A DNA stretch of 64,000 bases from Actinokineospora enzanensis DSM 44649 (GCF_000374445.1 NZ_KB894427.1:1-64000), one strand, 5' to 3'; counted from the stretch's first letter, positions 8,823 through 17,173 are shown. Numbers and translations: made by a program. The notes: generated by a model not told the origin, from the sequence alone.

Positions 8823-10586
8823 TCAGCGGCCCAAACGACGGATCATGCGACGAACGGCCGACGAGCGGCGGGCCGACCAGGACGAGTGGCCTGGGTCACG
8901 CCCGCGCAGGGGTACCGGGTCCCGGCGCTCGCGCAGGTGCAGGCGCAGCATCGCGGTCGTCGACCAGGCGGGCGGCCTGCCGAACAGCGACACCACCACC
9001 ATGGTGCCGAACGCCAGCGGCACCGACCATGGCGCGGGCTGGCTGACCAGGATCGCCTGCCAGCCGTCCACCGGCGGCCCGAACAACGTGAACACGATCG
9101 CCCCCGCGGTCGCCAGCAACCCGGCGGCGACCCCGGCGATGGCGCCCGCGGCGGTCAGCCGGGACCACCAGATGCCGAGCACGAGCAGCGGGCAGAACGT
9201 GGAGGCGGCCACGGTGAACCCCCAGGTGACCAGCACGCTCGCGTCCAGCCGCGCGGACGGCAGGGCCAACAGCACGACCGCGGCGGCCGCGGCGACGACG
9301 GTGAACCGCAGCCGCGCCAGGCCACCGGGCACCAGGTCGTGCGAGATCGCGCCCGCCACCACGAGCAGCAGCCCGAGCGAGGTGGCCAGGAACGCGGCGA
9401 ACGCGCCCGCGGTGAGCAGGGTGGTGAACACGGTGCCCGCAGCCCCGCTGTCGACCTGGGACGGGAGGGCGACGACGGCGGTGTCGGTGGCGCCGGAGAG
9501 GTAGAGCTGCGGGACCAGGACCTTGGCGAGCGTGCCGTAGATGCCGGGGAACAGGTAGAAGACGCCGAGCAGCGTCACGGTGATCGCGGCGGTGCGGCGG
9601 GCGGCGCGGCCGTCGGGGCTGGTGTGGAAGCGCATGAGCACGTGCGGCAGGCCCATGGTGCCGAGCATGGTGGCAAGCAGGATCGCCCAGGTGCCCAGCA
9701 GCGGGTGGCCGGTGTCCTGGACGTCGAGCAGCGGCCGCTGCCAGTCGGGCCCACCGGGCGGGGCGCCGCCGCGGACGTCGGGCACCGGCGCGCCCGCCGG
9801 GAACGTGAGGCGGGTGCCCTCGGCGACCCGGAACTCGCCGGGCGGGATGGTGAGCGGGGCGCCGTCACCGGTGCGGACGGTCAGCGGCTCGTGCACCTCC
9901 AGGGTGACCTCCAGGCCGAAGTCGACGGGGGTGTCCCTGGCGAAGTGGGTGAACGGGACGGGGTGGACGGCCTCGTGGCGGACGTCCGGGGTGACCTGGA
10001 GCAGGAGCCAGATGGCGGGGACGATGAAGAGCAGGAGCTTGAAGCAGAACTGGAAGGCCTGGACGTAGGTGGCCGCGCGCATGCCGCCGACGGCGAGCGT
10101 CACGCTGACGACGGCGGCGGCGATGACGACGCCGACCCAGTAGGGACCGCCGCTGACGACGCTGAGCACGAGGCCCGCGGTGCGGAACTGGGGCACGAGG
10201 TAGAGGCCCGCGACGACGAGGACCGTGACGGCGGCGAGTTTGCGCAGGGCGGTGGAGGCCAGCCGGGCCTCGGCGAAGTCGGGGACGGTGACCGCGCCGG
10301 AGCGTCGCATGGGGGCGGCCACCAGGGCGAGCATGGCGATGTAGCCCGCGGTGAAGCCCACGGGGTACCAGAGGGCGCCCATGCCGTCCTTGACCACGAG
10401 CCCCGCCACACCGAGGAAGGAGGCGGCGGAGAGGTACTCGCCGGAGACGGCGGCGGAGTTGAGCAGCGGGGAGACGCGCCTGGAGGCGACCAGGAAGTCG
10501 GAGGTGGTCCGCATGGCGGCGACCCCGCGCAGGCCGACCAGTAGCGTGATCATCACGACCGGGACGACCGCGAAGACGGCGATCAC
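8823..10586 (-). CDS. second sodium:solute symporter with a large extracytoplasmic insertion
   Basis: A 587-aa SSS-family transporter related to the ActP-like gene next door (shared SGEYLSAASFLGVAGL and TMGLPHVLMRF). Residues ~200-298 form an acidic, Pro- and Gly-rich hydrophilic stretch, where the neighbouring symporter has only about 40 residues; this may be a sensing or gating domain. The GTG at 10586 is chosen because it overlaps the previous stop as GTGA and has GGGGGA at a good distance; GTG 10592 is an alternative. It is encoded in one run with a small membrane protein and a LytTR two-component system, so it may feed, or be controlled by, that system. The substrate is unknown. Confidence 0.83.
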   Translation of the reverse strand: MIAVFAVVPVVMITLLVGLRGVAAMRTTSDFLVASRRVSPLLNSAAVSGEYLSAASFLGVAGLVVKDGMGALWYPVGFTAGYIAMLALVAAPMRRSGAVTVPDFAEARLASTALRKLAAVTVLVVAGLYLVPQFRTAGLVLSVVSGGPYWVGVVIAAAVVSVTLAVGGMRAATYVQAFQFCFKLLLFIVPAIWLLLQVTPDVRHEAVHPVPFTHFARDTPVDFGLEVTLEVHEPLTVRTGDGAPLTIPPGEFRVAEGTRLTFPAGAPVPDVRGGAPPGGPDWQRPLLDVQDTGHPLLGTWAILLATMLGTMGLPHVLMRFHTSPDGRAARRTAAITVTLLGVFYLFPGIYGTLAKVLVPQLYLSGATDTAVVALPSQVDSGAAGTVFTTLLTAGAFAAFLATSLGLLLVVAGAISHDLVPGGLARLRFTVVAAAAAVVLLALPSARLDASVLVTWGFTVAASTFCPLLVLGIWWSRLTAAGAIAGVAAGLLATAGAIVFTLFGPPVDGWQAILVSQPAPWSVPLAFGTMVVVSLFGRPPAWSTTAMLRLHLRERRDPVPLRGRDPGHSSWSARRSSAVRRMIRRLGR

Positions 10587-10984
10587 GGACACTCCCCCGG
10601 CCCCTCGCCCCGTGGCACGACCGGATCCCGGGGTGGGTCGATGTCCTCGGCTCGTTCGGCGCGGCGGAGGTGCCAGCGGGCGATGAGGATCATGGCGGGG
10701 AACGGGATCACGACGGTGGCGAGCCAGGAGACCGGGATGTCGAGGACGCGCGCGTGGTCCAGCTCCGGGGTGACGCGCAGGATGATCGGGAGGCCGATGA
10801 GCAGGGCGAACAGCATGGCGAGGGCGAGCAGGGCCCAGCGCCGCTGGGCGCGGTAGGTGTGGACGGCCTGGCGGACCTCGCCCGGGTCCAGGGTCGGCGG
10901 GCGCCAGGCGGTGCGGTGCCTGCGGCGGGCGTGGGCGAGGCGGGTCTGGGGGCTGGTGACCGCGACGCGCCGGTGTTGGGTCAT
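10583..10984 (-). CDS. small two-helix membrane protein coupled to the second symporter
   Basis: A 133-aa protein of no family I can name. It has an Arg-rich N-terminal ~40 residues, two hydrophobic segments (about residues 50-70 and 82-102) and a charged tail. It overlaps the following symporter by 4 bp (GTGA), mirroring the DUF485-symporter pair downstream, and the size and topology fit an analogous accessory subunit. It starts immediately before (in the minus direction, directly after) the response regulator stop. Function is inferred only from this parallel. Confidence 0.7.
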   Translation of the reverse strand: MTQHRRVAVTSPQTRLAHARRRHRTAWRPPTLDPGEVRQAVHTYRAQRRWALLALAMLFALLIGLPIILRVTPELDHARVLDIPVSWLATVVIPFPAMILIARWHLRRAERAEDIDPPRDPVVPRGEGPGECP

Positions 10985-11752
10985 CTAGCGTTTGCCCAGT
11001 TCGCCGCGTTGGGCGGCCTGGAGGAGGCGTTCGCGCAGTTCGCGGGCGTGCCTGCGGCTGACCGGGACGTCGCCGAGGTCGGTGTGCGCGAGCATGCCGC
11101 CGACGGAGTCGCTGCGCAGCTCGCGGACGGCGTCCAGGGCGACCAGGAATCCTCTGTGGACACGGGCGAAACCCGAGCCCTCCCAGTACTCCTGCAGCCG
11201 CGAGATCGGCATCCGGACCAGGTGCACGCCTGTGGAGGTGTGCAGCCGGACGTAGTCGCCGTGGGCCTCGGCGTACTTGACCTCGCCGCGCCGGACGTAG
11301 CGGGTGCGGCCCTCGGACTCGACCGGGAGCGCGGGCATGGCGTCCGGGCGGGCGGGGACCGGCTCGGGCACCGAGCGGCGGCTGGCCACGATCCGGGTGA
11401 CGCGGGTGAGGGCGTCGGCGAGGCGTTCGGCGCGGACGGGTTTGAGCAGGTAGTCGACCGCACCGATGCCGTAGGCCGACACGGCGTGGCCGTCGTAGGC
11501 GGTGACGAACACGATGGCGGGCGGGTCGGTGAGCTTGGCCAGCAGCGACGCCACCTCCAGGCCGTTGAGGCCGGGCATGGAGATGTCCAGGAACACCGCG
11601 TCGAAGTGCTCGGCCTGGATCATCTTCAACGCGCTCAACGCGTCCGCGGCCGCGCGCACCTCGGCGACCTCCGGCGAGTCGCGCAGCAGCCTGCACAGCT
11701 CGTCGAGGGCGGCGTGCACGTCGTCGACCGCCAGCACCCGCACCCCGCTCAC
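10985..11752 (-). CDS. LytTR-family response regulator
   Basis: A 255-aa response regulator. Residues 1-120 are a receiver domain with the acidic pair Asp10-Asp11, phospho-acceptor Asp56 (FLDISMPG), Thr in FVTAYD and Lys in LLKPV. Residues ~155-255 form a LytTR DNA-binding domain (RTRYVRRGEV...YAEAHGDYVRLHT...FARVHRGFLVAL). The GTG start at 11752 overlaps the stop of the upstream histidine kinase (GTGA). LytTR regulators next to ActP-type symporters are a recurrent arrangement for pyruvate or acetate responses, so the likely targets are the adjacent transporters. Confidence 0.92.
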   Translation of the reverse strand: MSGVRVLAVDDVHAALDELCRLLRDSPEVAEVRAAADALSALKMIQAEHFDAVFLDISMPGLNGLEVASLLAKLTDPPAIVFVTAYDGHAVSAYGIGAVDYLLKPVRAERLADALTRVTRIVASRRSVPEPVPARPDAMPALPVESEGRTRYVRRGEVKYAEAHGDYVRLHTSTGVHLVRMPISRLQEYWEGSGFARVHRGFLVALDAVRELRSDSVGGMLAHTDLGDVPVSRRHARELRERLLQAAQRGELGKR

Positions 11753-12828
11753 GGCACCACCCCCGGCGCGAACATCGGCATCCGGACGACCACCCGGGTG
11801 CCCGCCTCCGGCGCGGTCTCCACCACCAGCCCGTACCAGGGGCCGTAGACGTTGCGCAGCCTGCGGTCCACGTTGGCCAGGCCGACCCGGTCGGCGGGCC
11901 CGCGCCCGGCCAGGATCGCCTCGGCGCGGCCAGGGGGCATGCCGACGCCGTCGTCCTCCACGGTGATCAGGCAGTCGGTGCCCTCCGCCTCGCCGCGCAC
12001 CTGCACCTGTCCCCCGCCCGCGCGCGGCTCGATGCCGTGCCGCACCGCGTTCTCCACCAACGGTTGCAGCACCAGGTAGGGGATCGCGACGGCCAGCACC
12101 TCCGGCGCCACCCGTACCTGTACGCGCAACCGCTCCCCCAGCACCGCGCGCTGCAACGCCAGATAGGTCTCGATCGCGTGGAACTCCTCGGCCACAGTGG
12201 TGTACTCGCCGTGGCGGGCGAGGCTGTATCGGTTGTAGTCCGCGAAATCCAGCATGAGCTCGTGCGAGCGCTCCGGGTCCGAGTGCACCAACGAGGCGAT
12301 CACGGTGAGCGCGTTGTAGACGAAATGCGGCGAGATCTCCGCGCGCAGCGCCCGCAGCTCGGCCTGTGCGGCGTGTTCGGCGGAGGCTTCCAGGCGGGCC
12401 CGTTCGAGTGCGGCGACGATCCAGTCGGCCACCTCGCGCACGGCCCAGCCTCGCACCGGCCCGGCGACCAGCAGGACACCCGCGAGCTCGTCGTGCACGT
12501 GCAGCGGCACGGCCGTCAGCGGCGGGCGCCCGACCCGGGTCTCGCTGTGCAGCACCTCGTCCACCAGCGCCACCCAGCGGGTGCCGCCGGGCAGCGGCCC
12601 GGCCCAGGTGGGCCGCCCGGACAGGTCGGCGATCCCGACCGCGTCCGCGCCGAGCAGCCTGCGGATGCCCCGGACGGCCGCGCGGACCCCGTCCCCGGAC
12701 AGCCCGTCGGCCAGGTCCTCGCCGATCCCCCTGGCGACGGCCAGCACGGCCGCCGGGTCCACCGGCACCCGCTGCCAGGGCAGCCGGAACCGCGACGGCT
12801 CCCCCTGCTCCTGCTGCTGCACCGGCAT
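11749..12828 (-). CDS. LytS-type sensor histidine kinase without membrane domain
   Basis: A 359-aa kinase. Residues ~25-150 resemble a GAF-like sensor fold. Residues ~160-240 carry the His_kinase (PF06580) box with His168 in ISPHFVYNAL. The C-terminus is a HATPase with N-box LVENAVRHG and G-box DDGVGMPPG. No transmembrane segment is visible, unlike typical LytS, so the signal is cytosolic or delivered by a partner such as the co-encoded symporter. AAGGGA precedes the ATG at 12828. First gene of the run kinase - regulator - small membrane protein - symporter. Confidence 0.9.
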   Translation of the reverse strand: MPVQQQEQGEPSRFRLPWQRVPVDPAAVLAVARGIGEDLADGLSGDGVRAAVRGIRRLLGADAVGIADLSGRPTWAGPLPGGTRWVALVDEVLHSETRVGRPPLTAVPLHVHDELAGVLLVAGPVRGWAVREVADWIVAALERARLEASAEHAAQAELRALRAEISPHFVYNALTVIASLVHSDPERSHELMLDFADYNRYSLARHGEYTTVAEEFHAIETYLALQRAVLGERLRVQVRVAPEVLAVAIPYLVLQPLVENAVRHGIEPRAGGGQVQVRGEAEGTDCLITVEDDGVGMPPGRAEAILAGRGPADRVGLANVDRRLRNVYGPWYGLVVETAPEAGTRVVVRMPMFAPGVVP

Positions 12829-12930
12829 CCGCTAGGTCCCTTCGGCGGGTCTCGGAAATGGTAAGCGCCCGCCACACGAAGGAGTGAGGGTATGCCGCCG
12901 TCGGTATACCGGGGGTGACGAATCCGAGAG

Positions 12931-13182
12931 TCAGTCCGCCCGGATCGGGGTGAACACACCCCCCATGGCCGCCAACCTGGCCTCCGCCCGGCGGCGCAGC
13001 AACAGTCCGAAGTCGGCGGGTATCCGCGACCGCCCCAGCAGCTCCCCGGCCGCCTGATACACCACGGCGACCACGACCTCACCGCCCAGCCCCGGATGTT
13101 CGTGCACCAACACCCGCCCGATCTCCGCGGCGATCGCGGAAACGTCGGGAACGGCGGCATGAGGTGTCGTCGAGGTAGGCAT
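12931..13182 (-). CDS. small hypothetical protein
   Basis: An 83-aa protein, not assigned to a family. It is largely helical with an amphipathic N-terminal half (AAEIGRVLVHEHPGLGGE) and an Arg-rich helix near the middle (LLLRRRAEARLAAM). The ATG at 13182 is preferred over in-frame upstream codons, which give an unlikely extension. It lies upstream of the histidine kinase on the same strand with a 102-bp gap containing an imperfect GGTAT...ATACC inverted repeat, so it may be separately transcribed. Confidence 0.6.
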   Translation of the reverse strand: MPTSTTPHAAVPDVSAIAAEIGRVLVHEHPGLGGEVVVAVVYQAAGELLGRSRIPADFGLLLRRRAEARLAAMGGVFTPIRAD

Positions 13183-13374
13183 TGGACCAGCATGCCGAAC
13201 CGGTAAAGTCCCCCGGTTGCCGTAACGTGAACGCACTTCACTGCCCTGAGCTGCGCGCACCGTGCCAGGTGACGGACAGTCCACACCGGACCGGCCGAGC
13301 AAACTTCACTCGTTCGGTGGGCAGCAAACCAGAACCGCCAGGGCATTTCGCCCCGCCTCCGGGATTTCACCCGA

Positions 13375-13476
13375 CCCAGCGACAGAACTTATCCACAGGC
13401 AAGATCCACGACCCGGTTTCCAAGACCCACCGTCGCCCCCACCCGGTAGAATGGCCGAGGGGGATCCCCCTGGGAG
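13375..13476 (+). repeat. dispersed ~102-bp intergenic element, copy 2 (DnaA-box-like)
   Basis: Same ends as the element at 2516-2619, in opposite orientation. CCCAGCGACA precedes a perfect TTATCCACA (13389-13397); the other end has CCCCCACC, TAGAATGG and GGGGGATCCCCCTGGGAG (13459-13476). The ~37-bp middle is not conserved. The rest of the 13183-13521 gap holds no gene I can support. Confidence 0.7.
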
Positions 13477-13521
13477 CGGTGGGCTTTGTGGTGGGGCGGC
13501 TCGCCGTGAAGCGTGACAGGG

Positions 13522-13743
13522 CTACCGGAGGCGCTTCTTCGCGCGGTCGAGCAGTTCGAGGCACACCATGCTGATCACCACCACCGCCCCGGACACGATC
13601 CACCACAGTGGGGACGGTAAGCGCAGTGGGAACGCCAGGAACGGGTGCCAGTCGAAGATCCGCGCGACGAAGGGGATCAAGCCCTCCCATATCCCCACCA
13701 GGAAGACCAGTCCCTGCAGCCCGTCATACCCCCGCTCATCCAT
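13522..13743 (-). CDS. small two-helix membrane protein
   Basis: A 73-aa protein of unknown function with two hydrophobic helices (about residues 9-27 and 44-63) and a basic C-terminus (DRAKKRLR), consistent with an inner-membrane hairpin with cytoplasmic ends. The ATG at 13743 is the most plausible start; the reading frame stays open upstream into the ABC transporter gene, where it is only an out-of-frame shadow. It follows the ABC exporter gene on the same strand with a 77-bp gap. Confidence 0.6.
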   Translation of the reverse strand: MDERGYDGLQGLVFLVGIWEGLIPFVARIFDWHPFLAFPLRLPSPLWWIVSGAVVVISMVCLELLDRAKKRLR

Positions 13744-13820
13744 GGGACCCGACGCTAGGGCCTCGCCGAGTGACGGCGAGTCATGCCATGGTCGGGTCCG
13801 GGGTCCACCCATGGTCGTAC

Positions 13821-15701
13821 TCAGGCCGCGGGCTCCACCTCGTCCTCCGCGAACTGAGTCCGGTACAGCTCCGCGTACCGGCCACCGGCGGCCAGCAGGG
13901 TCTCGTGGGTGCCGCGCTCGACCACCCGGCCCGCCTCGACCACCAGGATCAGGTCGGCCTCGCGGATGGTGGACAGCCGGTGCGCGATGACGATGGCCGT
14001 CCGCCCGGCCAGGGCCTCCCCCAGTGCCTCCTGCACGGCCGCCTCCGAGGTCGAGTCCAGGTGGGCGGTCGCCTCGTCCAGGATCACCACGCGGGGGCGG
14101 GCGAGCAGCAGGCGGGCGATCGTCAGGCGTTGGCGTTCGCCGCCGGAGAGGCGGTAGCCGCGCTCGCCGACGACGGTGTCCAGACCGTCCGGCAGGCTGT
14201 GCACCAGGTCGGCGAGGCGGGCGCGGCGCAGCGAGTCCCACAGGTCGTCCTCGGCCGCGGTCGGGCGGGCGAGCAGCAGGTTGGCGCGGATGGTCTCGTG
14301 GAACAGGTGGCCGTCCTGGGTGACCATGCCCAGCGCGCCGCGGATCGAGTCCGCGGTCAGCTCCCGGACGTCCACACCGGACAGTCGGACCGCGCCGGAG
14401 TCGGCGTCGTAGAGCCGCGGGGCGAGCTGCGCGATCGTCGACTTGCCCGCGCCGGACGAGCCCACCAGGGCCACCAGCTGTCCGGGTTCGGCGCGGAAGG
14501 AGACCTCGTGCAGCACCTCGACGCCGCCTCGGGTGTCGAGGGTCGCGACCTCCTCCAGGGACGCCAGCGACACCTTGTCGGCCGCCGGGTAGGCGAAGCT
14601 GACCCGGTCGAACTCCACCGACACCGGTCCCTCGGGCACCGGCCGGGCGTCCGGCGCGTCGGTGATCAGCGGCGGTAGGTCGAGCACCTCGAAGACCCGC
14701 TCGAAGCTGACCAGCGCGCTCATCACCTCGACCCGGGCCCCCGCCAGCGCGGTGAGCGGCGAGTACAGGCGGGTCAGCAGCAGCGCCAGCGAGACGACCG
14801 CGCCCGGCTCCAGCGACCCGACGATGGCCAGATAGCCGCCCAGGCCGTAGACGAGGGCGAGGGCCAGCGCGGAGACCAGGGTCAGGGCAGTGACGAACAC
14901 CGACTGGACCATCGCCGTGCGCACGCCGATGTCGCGCACCCGACCCGCCCGCGCGCCGAACTCGGCGGACTCGTCGGCTGGGCGGCCGAACAGCTTGACC
15001 AGGGTGGCGCCCGGCGCGGAGAACCGCTCGGTCATCTGCGTGCTCATCTTGGCGTTGTGCTCGGCCGCCTCCCGCTGCAGCGAGGCCAGCCGGGAGCCCA
15101 TGCGCCGGGCCGGGATCACGAACACCGGCAGCAGGACCAGCGCCAACAGCGTGACCTGCCAGGAGATACCGATCATCACGACCAGCGTCAACGTCAACGT
15201 GACCAGGTTGCCGACGACCCCGGACAGCGTGTCGCTGAACGCTCGCTGCGCTCCGATGACGTCGTTGTTGAGCCTGCTGACCAGCGCACCGGTGCGGGTC
15301 CGGGTGAAGAACGCCACCGGCATCCGCTGCACATGGTCGAACACCCTGGTCCGCAGGTCCAGGATCAGCCCCTCGCCGATACTGGCCGACAGATACCGAT
15401 TGACCAGCCCGAACCCGGCCTCCACCAGCGCCGCCCCGGCGATGATCGCGGCCAGCCCGACCACGACCCCCGACGACTCCCGCCGCACGATCGCGTCCAC
15501 GACCCACCCCGCCAGCACCGGCGTCGCCACCGCCAACGCCGAGAGCAACACGCTGACCAGCAGGAATCTGACGATCCTGGCCCGATGCGGCCGCGCGAAC
15601 ACCACCACCCGCCGCAGCGCGGCCCGAGTGAGCCCCCGCTGATCCTGCTGCGCGTGCATCGTCCGATACAGCGCGGTCCACGCGGTCATCTGCATATCCA
15701 T
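13821..15701 (-). CDS. ABC transporter, fused permease and ATPase (exporter)
   Basis: A 626-aa type IV exporter half-transporter. Six membrane helices (residues ~40-320) are followed by a nucleotide-binding domain. The domain has Walker A GSSGAGKST (near residue 411), the signature LSGGERQR (~517), Walker B VVILDEA (~538) and the H-loop IAHRLST. As a single chain it should homodimerise, and it may export a lipid, peptide or drug; the substrate cannot be read from sequence. Several Met codons cluster at the start (MDMQM), so the true start may be up to a few residues later. Confidence 0.92.
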   Translation of the reverse strand: MDMQMTAWTALYRTMHAQQDQRGLTRAALRRVVVFARPHRARIVRFLLVSVLLSALAVATPVLAGWVVDAIVRRESSGVVVGLAAIIAGAALVEAGFGLVNRYLSASIGEGLILDLRTRVFDHVQRMPVAFFTRTRTGALVSRLNNDVIGAQRAFSDTLSGVVGNLVTLTLTLVVMIGISWQVTLLALVLLPVFVIPARRMGSRLASLQREAAEHNAKMSTQMTERFSAPGATLVKLFGRPADESAEFGARAGRVRDIGVRTAMVQSVFVTALTLVSALALALVYGLGGYLAIVGSLEPGAVVSLALLLTRLYSPLTALAGARVEVMSALVSFERVFEVLDLPPLITDAPDARPVPEGPVSVEFDRVSFAYPAADKVSLASLEEVATLDTRGGVEVLHEVSFRAEPGQLVALVGSSGAGKSTIAQLAPRLYDADSGAVRLSGVDVRELTADSIRGALGMVTQDGHLFHETIRANLLLARPTAAEDDLWDSLRRARLADLVHSLPDGLDTVVGERGYRLSGGERQRLTIARLLLARPRVVILDEATAHLDSTSEAAVQEALGEALAGRTAIVIAHRLSTIREADLILVVEAGRVVERGTHETLLAAGGRYAELYRTQFAEDEVEPAA

Positions 15702-15799
15702 GACGGCCTCCCCACCGAAACGGGCCCCAGTAGAGCATCGGGCACCGACAGTAGGAGCTGAGCCAAGGTGGAGGTCAAGCCCGCCCGTAGGATGCCCGC

Positions 15800-16576
15800 G
15801 TGATCACCCCTTTGCGCGATTTAGGCACCGGTGTCCGTTTCCTGGCCCGCGGCATCCGCCTGGTAGCCACCAACCGCGCCCTACTACTACGCGGCGCCCT
15901 GCCGGTCCTGGTGACCAGCACCCTGCTCTTCGCAGCCCTCATCGGCCTCACCCTCACCGCCGACGACCTGGTCACCTGGGCAACCCCGTTCGCCAACGAC
16001 TGGGCACCCCTATGGCGAACGGCCCTACGAATCGCGTCCGGGGTATCGATCGTCGTAGCCGCCATCGCAGTGTCGCTACTGCTGTTCTCGGCCCTGACCC
16101 TGATCATCGGCGGCCCCTTCTACGAAAACATCGCCGAACACGTCGAAGACAAAGAACTGGGCGGAGTCCCCACCGCCCAGGAAATCGGCTGGTCCCGCAG
16201 CGCCTGGATCGGCCTACGAGACGCAATCCTCCTGGTAATACGCGGCCTAATCTGGGCAATCGTCCTGTTCGCACTAGGCTTCATCCCAGTGCTGGGCCAA
16301 ACAGTCGTACCGGTCCTGGCCATATGCGTAGGTGCCTGGTTGCTGGCCATCGAACTAACCGCAATCCCCTTCGTACGCCGAGGCGTAAGCCTACGCGACC
16401 GACGCCGCACATTGCGCAGCAAGCGAGCGATGACTCTCGGCTTCGCCCTACCCGTCTATCTCCTGTGCCTAATCCCGCTCGCAGCCCTGGTCATATTCCC
16501 AGCAGCCATGGCAGGCGGCACCCTCCTAGCCCACAAAACCATGACAGACCCCACCCACCCAAGCCCCCACCACTAG
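15800..16576 (+). CDS. EI24 / CysZ-like membrane protein
   Basis: A 258-aa integral membrane protein with about four long hydrophobic segments (residues ~30-55, 75-105, 143-185 and 210-240) and the conserved GGPFYENIAEHVE segment that marks the EI24 (PF07264) family, which includes the sulfate transporter CysZ. The actinobacterial members are uncharacterised. The start is a GTG with a weak ribosome site. Codon choice is unusual for the window: CTA, ATA and GTA codons are common from about 15880 onward. It converges on the SnoaL gene across a long hairpin. Confidence 0.8.
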   Translation: MITPLRDLGTGVRFLARGIRLVATNRALLLRGALPVLVTSTLLFAALIGLTLTADDLVTWATPFANDWAPLWRTALRIASGVSIVVAAIAVSLLLFSALTLIIGGPFYENIAEHVEDKELGGVPTAQEIGWSRSAWIGLRDAILLVIRGLIWAIVLFALGFIPVLGQTVVPVLAICVGAWLLAIELTAIPFVRRGVSLRDRRRTLRSKRAMTLGFALPVYLLCLIPLAALVIFPAAMAGGTLLAHKTMTDPTHPSPHH

Positions 16577-16620
16577 CCCGCCCACCCCCAACTCGACCAC
16601 CCCCAACTCGACCACCACGC

Positions 16621-16710
16621 GGGATCGCGCCGGTCTCTTCCCACCCGATCCCAGGAGGCCCCCAGGGCCGAGTGGGATCGGGTGGGAAGAGACCGGCTAA
16701 AGGCGATCCC
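16621..16710. terminator. long perfect inverted repeat between convergent genes
   Basis: Arms 16629-16653 and 16673-16697 are perfectly complementary over 25 bp (left arm begins GCCGGTCTCTTCCCACCC), with a 19-nt loop. An outer pair GGGATCGC (16621-16628) / GCGATCCC (16703-16710) extends the structure. The position suits a bidirectional terminator, but the length is more like a miniature inverted-repeat element. Confidence 0.7.
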
Positions 16711-16751
16711 GCCGCGAGGCGAAGCCGAGCCAACAAACACAGCACCAGCCG

Positions 16752-17102
16752 TTATGCAAACAACGGCCGCGGATCAAAAGTCACCTTCATACTAACAATC
16801 CTCCCACCCTCGACCTTCGCCCAGTTCGCGGTAGGCAGCGCCACCCCACCCGCATGCAACTCAAACCAGGTCAAAACCTCATCCCCCTCAACAAACCGCC
16901 GCAACACCACCAGATCGGTAATAATCTTCGCCATCCCCTCAATCCCCCGCCGCGCCTCCACCGCACCGGTAAGCGTCGCCAACGGCCCCACAAACGAGAA
17001 ATCATCAGCCAACAACGACTGATACCGATCAAAGTCACGCGCCCGCCAAGCATCGAAATACGCCGCCACGATCCGCTCCGGACTCATACCCTCAGTGCTC
17101 AT
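16752..17102 (-). CDS. SnoaL-like / NTF2-fold protein
   Basis: A 116-aa protein with the SnoaL-like cone fold pattern: an N-terminal helix (RIVAAYFDAWRARDFDRYQSL), LADDFSFVGP, a central helix and a C-terminal strand with KVTFDPRPL. Members include cyclases, isomerases and many uncharacterised proteins, so no reaction is assigned. The ATG at 17102 is chosen; a GTG at 17123 is possible. It is divergent from a LysR regulator with a tandem operator-like repeat between, so it is probably that regulator's target. Codon usage shares the A-ending bias of the EI24 gene. Confidence 0.8.
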   Translation of the reverse strand: MSTEGMSPERIVAAYFDAWRARDFDRYQSLLADDFSFVGPLATLTGAVEARRGIEGMAKIITDLVVLRRFVEGDEVLTWFELHAGGVALPTANWAKVEGGRIVSMKVTFDPRPLFA

Positions 17103-17141
17103 ACCCCCAAGTCTCACCCCCACACCCCCATAAGTCGAATA

Positions 17142-17166
17142 GCTAGAACTTCCCCATGCTAGAACT
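17142..17166. promoter_or_regulatory. tandem repeat, candidate LysR operator
   Basis: GCTAGAACT occurs twice with a 16-bp period (17142-17150 and 17158-17166) in the 71-bp gap between divergent SnoaL and LysR genes, immediately before the LysR start. Binding by the adjacent LysR protein is an inference from position. Confidence 0.45.
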
Positions 17167-17173
17167 ACCAGTT

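Noticed and set aside
8823-11696. A single 957-codon minus-strand frame over the second symporter and upstream genes
   Set aside because: The first ~350 codons are Pro/Arg-rich shadow of the response regulator and small membrane protein. The true symporter start is the GTG at 10586 in a GTGA overlap.
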